6,160 nucleotides of DNA, taken from the NCBI GenBank assembly GCA_964352985.1, contig CAYGUK010000166.1:1-6160 (forward strand), written 5' to 3'. Source of the DNA: CAYGUK01 sp964352985 (GTDB lineage: Bacteria; Pseudomonadota; Gammaproteobacteria; JAHCLG01). Shown here one piece after another: positions 1 through 6,160 of this stretch. The notes below the pieces were generated by a model. That model searched no databases, was not told where the DNA came from, and worked only from the letters and a program-made list of their open reading frames with translations. Within the stretch, counting starts at the first letter, position 1; every line of letters starts with the position of its first letter. A program made the translations under genes and the position numbers.

Positions 1-1266
1 ATTGCTAATGTCATGGATCGTATCGGCAAAATTTTTTATGGTGGGCTAAAGCTTCAACACGAAAAAAATTGGCGTGATGTTTTTGAATTGATCAATGATG
101 CGATAGAAAAACAAAAGCAAGCTAAAAAAGTCGTGTTGTTTTTTGATGAGTTACCTTGGATGGCAACTCCAAAGTCAAAATTATTAGAGACGCTGGACTA
201 CTATTGGAATCAATATTGGTCGCGAAATCCAAAAATCAAGCTCATTATTTGTGGTTCTTCAGCGTCGTGGATTATTAATAAAATTATTAGAAGTAAAGGT
301 GGCTTACATAACCGTGTAACTGAGAAAATTTTATTAAAGCCTTATAACCTATATAACACCAAGCAGTACTTAGAAGCTAACGGTATTACATTAAATGATA
401 AACAAGTCTTGCTCTTATATATGGTAACAGGAGGCGTTCCATTTTATTTGTCTAAGGTGCAATGGAAAACATCTGCAATACAAATTATAGAAAAACTTTG
501 TTTTAATGAAGATGCATTTTTCTTGGGCGAGTTTGATAATTTATTCGCTTCTTTGTTTAAAGATCATGATGTGCATGTGCAAATAGTCAAAACATTAGCA
601 AAAAATCGTTACGGCATTATGAAAAATGATATTTTGAAACAAATAGGTTCTACAGGTAGTAATAGTGCTAAAAGGCTCGATGAATTAGAGGACGCCGGTT
701 TTATTATGAGCTTCAAGCCATTGTATCATCAGCGTAAAGGCACATATTATCGTTTGATTGATGAATATACATATTTTTATTTGAAGTGGATTGAGCCAAT
801 TAAAACAAAATTACAGGCAGGTGCATTTGATAAAAATGACTGGCAAGCAATACAGTTAACACCCGAATGGAACAGTTGGTTAGGTTATGCGTTCGAAGCA
901 GTGTGCTACAAACATCTTACACAGATTAAGCGAAAACTTGATTTGCCAGCGATGAGTTTGGCTAGCACATGGCGATATGTGCCAAGCAAAGACAAAAAGC
1001 GTAGAGGCGCGCAAATTGATTTATTATTTGATAGGCGTGATGATGCAATCACTATTTGTGAGATTAAATATTGTGATAAACCTTTTGTTATTACTAAGGA
1101 TTATTTTGAAATGTTAAATCGGAAATTATCTGTATTTAAAGAACAGACACGCTCTAAGAAACAGTTACTCGTATCGTTTGTTGCAGCTGGGGGCTTATCA
1201 AACAATCAATACGAAAAAGCATTGGTAAGTAGCGTTGTAACGATGGATGATTTGTTTTGTGAATAA
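1..1266 (+). CDS. AAA-type ATPase with C-terminal PD-(D/E)XK nuclease-like domain (5' end missing)
   Basis: The reading frame is open through base 1, so the true start and the P-loop (Walker A) lie outside the window; the ATG at 13 is probably internal. Numbering from that ATG (417 residues), Walker B is VVLFFDE (40-46), followed by the family-typical LPWM and TPKS. A sensor-1-like strand LIICGSSASW is at 77-86, and GGLHNR ends at R101, a candidate arginine finger. Residues about 190-240 look like a winged helix-turn-helix. The C-terminus has QIDLLFD (D336) and EIK (E350, K352), the PD-(D/E)XK pattern of DUF234-like domains. This architecture matches the common prokaryotic 'ATP-binding protein' family related to COG1672, often found in accessory regions, whose substrate is unknown. 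DNA or nucleic-acid action is inferred from the wHTH and nuclease fold. The gene ends 32 bp before the next gene on the same strand, and no terminator is visible. Family assignment is confident; function is not. Confidence 0.88.
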   Translation: MANVMDRIGKIFYGGLKLQHEKNWRDVFELINDAIEKQKQAKKVVLFFDELPWMATPKSKLLETLDYYWNQYWSRNPKIKLIICGSSASWIINKIIRSKGGLHNRVTEKILLKPYNLYNTKQYLEANGITLNDKQVLLLYMVTGGVPFYLSKVQWKTSAIQIIEKLCFNEDAFFLGEFDNLFASLFKDHDVHVQIVKTLAKNRYGIMKNDILKQIGSTGSNSAKRLDELEDAGFIMSFKPLYHQRKGTYYRLIDEYTYFYLKWIEPIKTKLQAGAFDKNDWQAIQLTPEWNSWLGYAFEAVCYKHLTQIKRKLDLPAMSLASTWRYVPSKDKKRRGAQIDLLFDRRDDAITICEIKYCDKPFVITKDYFEMLNRKLSVFKEQTRSKKQLLVSFVAAGGLSNNQYEKALVSSVVTMDDLFCE

Positions 1267-1283
1267 GGGTATATGTATAAACT

Positions 1284-1287
1284 AAGG
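1284..1287 (+). promoter_or_regulatory. Weak ribosome-binding site of the primase-helicase gene
   Basis: AAGG lies 11 bases before the ATG at 1299, which is longer than ideal spacing, and it is the only Shine-Dalgarno-like stretch in the 32-bp gap. An in-frame TGA at 1293-1295 rules out any start further upstream, so translation must begin at 1299, at the adjacent ATG at 1302, or later. The poor site suggests modest translation or coupling to the preceding gene. Confidence 0.4.
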
Positions 1288-1298
1288 TTGCATGAGTC

Positions 1299-4067
1299 AT
1301 GATGATCAATCAGAGATCACCTGTATCTGAAAAGATTGCCTTATTTCGATCCTTATTTTGTGGGCGCATTGATGTTTATCCCCGCCGATTTCAAAATCAA
1401 AGAACCCAGAAATCGGGTTATGCTCCGGCTTGTAAAAATGAATGGGTTCGTCATGTTTGTCAAAAGCCTAAAATAAAGTGCCATGACTGCCCGCATAGAC
1501 AATTTATTCCGGTCACCGATGATCAGATCCGTTGGCATTTGCAAGGTAGAGATAACAGCAATAAAGAATTTGTTATGGGTATTTATCCGATGCTTCTGGA
1601 CGATACCTGTTTTTTTCTAGCCGTTGATTTTGATAAAGCTAACTGGGAGATGGATGCAAAAGCATTTTTTACCACTTGTCAGCAAATGAAATTACCAGCT
1701 GCACTGGAGCGTTCACGATCAGGAGAAGGTGCCCATATTTGGTTGTTTTTTTCTGAAAACATCCCGGCTATATTGGCGAGAAAATTAGGTTCAATTATTT
1801 TAACTGAAACCATGGAACGCCATCGACAATTGGGTTTAGATTCGTATGATCGTTTTTTTCCAAACCAAGATACACTACCCAAAGGTGGTTTTGGCAATCT
1901 CATTGCATTACCCATGCAAAAAAAGGCAAGAAAAAAGGGTAATAGTATTTTTGTTGATGAGAGCTTGAATGTTATTGAAGATCAGTGGGCTTATCTTGCT
2001 TCTCTTCAAAAAATTTCTAGAAAAAGAGTGGAGGCATTAGTGGATGATGCTGAAAAGCAGGGGCGTGTTTTAGGGGTACGATTGGATGTTGCTGATGAAG
2101 AGAATCCAACACCTTGGAAACCGATGTCCAGTCGATCGTTAATAATACCTTCAGAAGACTTGCCGAAAAAAATCACATTGGTTCTTGCAAATGAGATTTT
2201 TATTGAAAAGCAAAATATACCACAGAGCCTTTTAAATCGCTTTATTCGAATGGCTGCTTTTCAAAATCCGGCTTTTTATAAGGCACAGGCCATGCGTCTG
2301 CCAGTTTATGAGATTCCTAGAATTATTGGATGTGCCTATGATTACTCACATCACCTTGGATTACCTCGTGGTTGTGTAGATGAAATTAAACAATTGTTAA
2401 AAGAATTAAAAATTAAATATACACTGCAAGATGAGCTATTTAGTGGAAAAATATTAGATGTTTACTTTCAGGGTGCTTTAAGATCAGAACAAGAAAATGC
2501 AGCAGCCACATTATTACAATCTGATATAGGGGTATTGTCCGCAACTACGGCTTTTGGAAAAACCGTTGTTGCTGCCTATTTGATTGCAAAAAGAAAGGCA
2601 AACACGTTAATTATTGTTCATACCAAACAATTACAAGACCAATGGGCGGAACGGCTGCAAACTTTTCTTAAAATGCCAGATAAAACGATAGGCCGATTGG
2701 GCGGTGGACGAAAAAAAGTAACAGGATTAATTGACGTTGTATTGATTCAAAGTTTAGTTCGAAAAGAGGATTTAGTTGAGTTTATTGGTCAATATGGATA
2801 TGTCATCATCGATGAATGTCATCATGTTCCCTCGGTTAATTTTGATAAGGTGATGCGACATGTTAAAGCACGATTTATTACGGGATTATCTGCAACCGTT
2901 ATCCGAAAAGATGGACATCACCCTATCATAACGATGAGGTGCGGACCTATTCGATATCGTGTTAATGCAAAGCAACAAGCCATTGAACGACCCTTTGAGC
3001 ATCACGTTATGGTACGGCCTACTGCATTTTGTCCAGAAAAAATATTACAAGAAGATTTACGTTTGCAATTTCAAGATTTATGTAATGAGATTATAAATGA
3101 TGAAAAAAGAAATCAATTGATTTGTGATGATGTAATAAATGCAGTAGAAAAAGGTCGTTCTCCTATTGTATTGACGGAGCGAAATGAACACTTAGATCTT
3201 TTGTATAACGCATTATCATCGAAAATAGAACATCTCATTGTGTTGTGTGGCAGTTTAAGTAAACGTGAAATGATTGACGCGATAAATCGATTAAAATCCA
3301 TTTCATCCGAAGAGCACAGAGTTATCTTAGCAACGGGTCGATTTGTTGGTGAGGGCTTTGATGATGCGCGATTAGATACCTTATTTTTAACCCTTCCTAT
3401 TTCCTGGAAAGGAACCATTGCACAATACTCGGGAAGATTGCATCGTTTGTATGATTTAAAAAAAGAAGTTCTAATATACGATTATGCGGATTTTTCAGTG
3501 CCCATGCTCGAGCGAATGTTTAATCGTCGATGTAAAGCTTATGAAGCTATTGGTTATGAAATAATCATGCCAGCAAGCGCCTATCATGGTTGGCCGGCCG
3601 CTGTCTCACTGCCTGCGGATCCTATTTGGAAAATGAATTTTACGAATACAATGCAGCGTTTGATCCGTGATGGTGTTGATTCTTCATTGGCGAAACTATT
3701 CGCTGATCACTCAAGTCAAAATATTAATATTGATCGTGCGCGTAGTCACGTTGAAGCATTTTTATTTTATCGGCTAGAAACGCTAGAAGAAACAAAGGGT
3801 CGTTTTCAACTAAATCATCACTTGTCTATCCCATTTGACGGGTTGGGTAAAATGGAGGTTGATTTTCTGTGTGCTGATTCAAATGTTGTCATTGAAATCG
3901 ATGGCATGCAACATTTGTCATCTGCTGAAGCTTACCGACGAGATCGAAGAAAAGATATGTTACTACAAGAAAATGGTTATAAGATTTTGAGGTTTTTGGC
4001 AGAAGATGTGATGAAGCAATTGGATTTAGTGCTCGATGTGATTCTGAGAGCAATATCAAAAAAATAG
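1299..4067 (+). CDS. TOTE-type primase / SF2 helicase / DUF559-like nuclease fusion protein
   Basis: A complete 922-residue protein with three enzymatic modules. (1) Residues about 12-250 are an archaeo-eukaryotic primase domain of the TOTE conflict-system type. It has four cysteines (C45, C54, C61, C64) suited to zinc binding, the metal-binding pair VDFD (D110, D112), SGEGAHIW (H146) and GFGNLIALP (197-205). (2) Residues about 380-750 are an SF2 DEAD/DEAH-like helicase: Walker A ATTAFGKT (K421), DECH (505-508), SAT (531-533), motif V ATGRFVGEGFD (678-688) and motif VI QYSGRLHR (709-716). (3) Residues about 815-920 resemble DUF559/Vsr-type endonucleases: VDF (D855), EIDGMQH (E866, D868, H872), YRRDRRK and GYKILRF. 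All visible catalytic motifs are intact. The start is fixed by an upstream in-frame stop at 1293. The next gene follows after 13 bp. Inferred role: DNA unwinding, primer or strand synthesis and cleavage in a defence or mobile-element context. Domain calls are strong; biological role is unproven. Confidence 0.93.
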   Translation: MMINQRSPVSEKIALFRSLFCGRIDVYPRRFQNQRTQKSGYAPACKNEWVRHVCQKPKIKCHDCPHRQFIPVTDDQIRWHLQGRDNSNKEFVMGIYPMLLDDTCFFLAVDFDKANWEMDAKAFFTTCQQMKLPAALERSRSGEGAHIWLFFSENIPAILARKLGSIILTETMERHRQLGLDSYDRFFPNQDTLPKGGFGNLIALPMQKKARKKGNSIFVDESLNVIEDQWAYLASLQKISRKRVEALVDDAEKQGRVLGVRLDVADEENPTPWKPMSSRSLIIPSEDLPKKITLVLANEIFIEKQNIPQSLLNRFIRMAAFQNPAFYKAQAMRLPVYEIPRIIGCAYDYSHHLGLPRGCVDEIKQLLKELKIKYTLQDELFSGKILDVYFQGALRSEQENAAATLLQSDIGVLSATTAFGKTVVAAYLIAKRKANTLIIVHTKQLQDQWAERLQTFLKMPDKTIGRLGGGRKKVTGLIDVVLIQSLVRKEDLVEFIGQYGYVIIDECHHVPSVNFDKVMRHVKARFITGLSATVIRKDGHHPIITMRCGPIRYRVNAKQQAIERPFEHHVMVRPTAFCPEKILQEDLRLQFQDLCNEIINDEKRNQLICDDVINAVEKGRSPIVLTERNEHLDLLYNALSSKIEHLIVLCGSLSKREMIDAINRLKSISSEEHRVILATGRFVGEGFDDARLDTLFLTLPISWKGTIAQYSGRLHRLYDLKKEVLIYDYADFSVPMLERMFNRRCKAYEAIGYEIIMPASAYHGWPAAVSLPADPIWKMNFTNTMQRLIRDGVDSSLAKLFADHSSQNINIDRARSHVEAFLFYRLETLEETKGRFQLNHHLSIPFDGLGKMEVDFLCADSNVVIEIDGMQHLSSAEAYRRDRRKDMLLQENGYKILRFLAEDVMKQLDLVLDVILRAISKK

Positions 4068-4072
4068 AGGAG
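4067..4072 (+). promoter_or_regulatory. Strong ribosome-binding site of the SWIM-SNF2 gene, touching the upstream stop codon
   Basis: GAGGAG begins on the last base of the TAG stop of the primase-helicase gene and sits 8 bases before the ATG at 4081, an ideal Shine-Dalgarno sequence and spacing. It fixes the start of the downstream gene. It also suggests that ribosomes ending on the upstream gene could reinitiate, so the two proteins are probably made together. Confidence 0.85.
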
Positions 4073-4080
4073 AATTAGCT

Positions 4081-6160
4081 ATGCCAAGAAAATCCACTAA
4101 GACAAAGAAGAAGCAAAAAGTTACCATTAACCCTCATAATTGGAATACCACAGATGCAGATGAAATATTGCGTCGGCAGGTTCGAGCAGATAATGAAAAA
4201 CTTAAAGTAGAAAATAAAGATCTGGCGCAAGATTATTTCAGCGTTTATTCTGTCTCTTCCGCAAGAAAAAATAATAAAAAATATGCAGTTGAGATACGAA
4301 GCCTTGATGCTAACTTAAACTCTTGCAATTGCCCTGATTATCGTACGAATCATTTAGGTACCTGCAAGCATATCGAAGCCGTTTTAAAAAAACTCAAAAA
4401 GAAAGGCGTTAGGAAATTTAAACAAGCAGCGAGTGTTGGAAGTGATCGTGTTGAGATTTTTCTGGATCCTGGTGATAAAAAAACAGTTCGTGTGCTTTGG
4501 GCTAATAAGGTAAGTAAGAAACTAAGGGAATTTATTGATCCCTATTTTTCTTCTGATGGTACTTTGTTAGGCGATACGGTATCTGTTTTTGAAGACATAA
4601 GAACAGAAGTGAGTCGCAACAAGCGTTTACGAAAATTGAGACTATCTCAACATATTCAACATCACATCGATTATTTAAAAACCCAATCGCAAAAATTGTC
4701 ATCCAGGGAGGCGTTTTTAACGGATGTGAAGCAAGGTAAACGCAGTATGGATATCGTGAAATATCCATTATTACCTTATCAAAAGGAAGGACTGTTGCAT
4801 TTGGCATTCACTGAACGTGCCTTGTTAGCGGATGAAATGGGATTAGGTAAAACAGTTCAAGCAGTTGCTGCTTGTAAGCTGTTAAAACAACTTCGTGGTG
4901 TGCAACGTGTATTAGTGGTGACAACGGCTTCTTTGAAAACTGAATGGGAAGAACAAATTGCGAAATTTACAGATTTATCCAGTTATGTGATTTTCGGAAC
5001 AAGAGTAAAGCGATTAAAACAATATCAAGAAAATCACTTTTTTTATTTAATGAATTATGAGCAAGTGATTTCTGATCATGCTGAGATTCAGCGACTTTTA
5101 GTTCCCGATGTCGTTATTCTCGATGAGGCACAGCGCATTAAAAATTGGCGAACAAAAACGTCGACTGTCATTAAAGAACTGAAAAGTCGTTATGCATTTG
5201 TGTTGACAGGAACACCAGTCGAGAATCGAATTGATGATATTTATTCCATTGTTCAATTTTTGGATCCTTACTTATTTGGTCCGTTATTTCGATTTAATCG
5301 TGATTTTTATGAGCTGGATGAAGAGGGACGCCCGATCGGCTATAAAAATTTAGATGAACTGTATCGTCGTTTGCGCTCAGTAATGTTGTGCCGTAAGAAG
5401 CAAGACGTTGAAAATGAATTGCCAAAACGTTTGAATAATAATTATTTTGTAAGCATGGAAGCTGAGCAGCGAATACGGTACGAAGAGTATGAAGGGTATG
5501 TAGCTCGATTGATGCATAAAGCAAAACGGCAGCCTTTACGCAAAGAAGAGTTTGAGAAATTACAGAAATGGCTGGCTTGTATGCGGATGATTTGCGATAC
5601 GCCCTATATTTTGGATAAGAACTGTCATGTATCACCAAAATTAAAAGAGCTCGAATCTATTTTAAATGAGCAGTTAGAGGACCCTCAAGCTAAAGTTATT
5701 ATTTTTTCAGAGTGGGAGCGCATGTTGCATCTTGTTAAAGAGTTGGCAAATAAAAATGATTGGGAAATTGCTTGGCATACGGGTACGGTTCCGCAGAAAA
5801 AACGTCGAGAAAATATTAATCGATTTAAGAAAGAGTCCAATTGCAGGCTCTTTTTGTCAACGGATGCAGGAAGTGTTGGTTTAAATTTGCAAGTAGCCAA
5901 TATCGTGATTAACTTAGATTTGCCTTGGAATCCTGCTAAGTTAGAGCAACGTATTGCACGTGCTTGGCGAAAACATCAGAAACGCTCAGTGCAGGTGATT
6001 AATTTGGTTTGCGAAAATAGTATTGAACATCGCATGTTATATTTGTTGGAACAAAAACAGTTAATGGCTAAAGGTGTGTTAACAGGTGATGAAGAATTAA
6101 AATCCATGAAAATGCCATCAGGACGTGCGGCGTTTATGGAGCGTATGGAAGCATTGATGG
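4081..6160 (+). CDS. SWIM zinc-finger SNF2-family ATPase/helicase (3' end missing)
   Basis: The frame runs from ATG 4081 to the right edge without a stop, giving 693 residues. The first 13 residues are lysine-rich (MPRKSTKTKKKQK), a plausible nucleic-acid-binding tail. A SWIM zinc finger follows with pattern CxC-x10-CxH (C82, C84, C95, H97). The SNF2 ATPase begins near 228 (YPLLPYQKEG). It shows Walker A DEMGLGKT (251-258), DEAQ (348-351), LTGTPVEN (375-382) and MLCRKKQDVENELPKR (435-450). The second RecA lobe has KVIIFSEW (538-545), STDAGSVGLNLQ (593-604) and motif VI QRIARAWRKHQK (623-634). SNF2 proteins translocate on double-stranded DNA and displace or remodel bound proteins. SWIM fingers bind DNA or protein. 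The ATPase core is complete, so probably only a short C-terminal tail is lost. Its 13-bp spacing from the primase-helicase gene implies one operon. It resembles RapA/HepA-type bacterial SNF2 proteins in general, but neither its partner nor its target can be read from the sequence. Confidence 0.94.
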   Translation, partial: MPRKSTKTKKKQKVTINPHNWNTTDADEILRRQVRADNEKLKVENKDLAQDYFSVYSVSSARKNNKKYAVEIRSLDANLNSCNCPDYRTNHLGTCKHIEAVLKKLKKKGVRKFKQAASVGSDRVEIFLDPGDKKTVRVLWANKVSKKLREFIDPYFSSDGTLLGDTVSVFEDIRTEVSRNKRLRKLRLSQHIQHHIDYLKTQSQKLSSREAFLTDVKQGKRSMDIVKYPLLPYQKEGLLHLAFTERALLADEMGLGKTVQAVAACKLLKQLRGVQRVLVVTTASLKTEWEEQIAKFTDLSSYVIFGTRVKRLKQYQENHFFYLMNYEQVISDHAEIQRLLVPDVVILDEAQRIKNWRTKTSTVIKELKSRYAFVLTGTPVENRIDDIYSIVQFLDPYLFGPLFRFNRDFYELDEEGRPIGYKNLDELYRRLRSVMLCRKKQDVENELPKRLNNNYFVSMEAEQRIRYEEYEGYVARLMHKAKRQPLRKEEFEKLQKWLACMRMICDTPYILDKNCHVSPKLKELESILNEQLEDPQAKVIIFSEWERMLHLVKELANKNDWEIAWHTGTVPQKKRRENINRFKKESNCRLFLSTDAGSVGLNLQVANIVINLDLPWNPAKLEQRIARAWRKHQKRSVQVINLVCENSIEHRMLYLLEQKQLMAKGVLTGDEELKSMKMPSGRAAFMERMEALM

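Noticed and set aside
13..15. ATG at 13 as the true start of the AAA ATPase
   Set aside because: The frame is open upstream to base 1, there is no ribosome site in the 12 bases available, and the protein would lack its P-loop, which in this family precedes Walker B by well over 40 residues.
1251..1281. Possible sigma70 promoter before the primase-helicase gene (TATAAA at 1276-1281, TTGTTT at 1252-1257)
   Set aside because: The -35 match is poor and the predicted RNA start near 1288 would leave about an 11-base leader lacking the AAGG site; A/T-rich DNA yields such matches often.
1292..1330. Twelve-codon ORF starting at ATG 1292 and overlapping the start of gene 2, as a possible leader peptide
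   Set aside because: The AAGG is only 4 bases away, the peptide has no attenuator-like codon run and no terminator hairpin follows.
2541..2564. Walker A of the primase-helicase (ATTAFGKT) looked degenerate because the usual first glycine is missing
   Set aside because: Alanine is allowed in the [AG]xxxxGK[ST] consensus and all other helicase motifs are intact, so inactivation is not indicated.
1353..5900. Several minus-strand ORFs of 63-114 codons (1353-1544, 1679-1915, 3113-3418, 4532-4807, 5294-5638, 5685-5900)
   Set aside because: Each lies wholly inside a plus-strand gene with intact conserved motifs, and their translations show no recognisable domain.
1299..6160. DISARM or a classic restriction-modification locus, because of the SNF2 helicase and nuclease domains
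   Set aside because: No methyltransferase or other DISARM-specific component is visible, and the primase domain is not part of those systems.

Overview
The window is A/T-rich and fully coding on the + strand. It holds three consecutive genes with very short gaps (32 bp and 13 bp). Gene 1 is cut by the left edge and gene 3 by the right edge. I see no tRNA, rRNA, CRISPR array, insertion sequence or terminator. The base composition, the strong AGGAG-type ribosome site and the protein families suggest a bacterial genome, possibly a low-GC gammaproteobacterium (Legionella/Coxiella-like). That assignment is a weak inference, because no housekeeping gene is present to anchor it.

Region 1 (1-1266) is the C-terminal part of an AAA-type ATPase. 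Its fragment carries Walker B, a winged-helix segment and a C-terminal PD-(D/E)XK nuclease-like domain; its P-loop would lie upstream of the window. Region 2 (1299-4067) is a complete 922-residue protein. It fuses an archaeo-eukaryotic-primase (AEP) domain with a Cys4 cluster, of the type called the TOTE conflict system primase, to an SF2 helicase and a C-terminal DUF559/Vsr-like endonuclease domain. Region 3 (4081 to the right edge) is a SWIM zinc finger followed by an SNF2-family ATPase, complete through helicase motif VI.

Genes 2 and 3 almost certainly share a transcript: the ribosome-binding site of gene 3 touches the stop codon of gene 2. Together they form a primase-helicase-nuclease plus SWIM-SNF2 translocase pair. 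The likely reading is an anti-invader (conflict/defence) cassette or a mobile-element replication/repair module. The domains are identified from visible motifs. The defence role is inferred from family knowledge and is not shown by the sequence. Gene 1 may be a third member or simply a neighbouring accessory gene.
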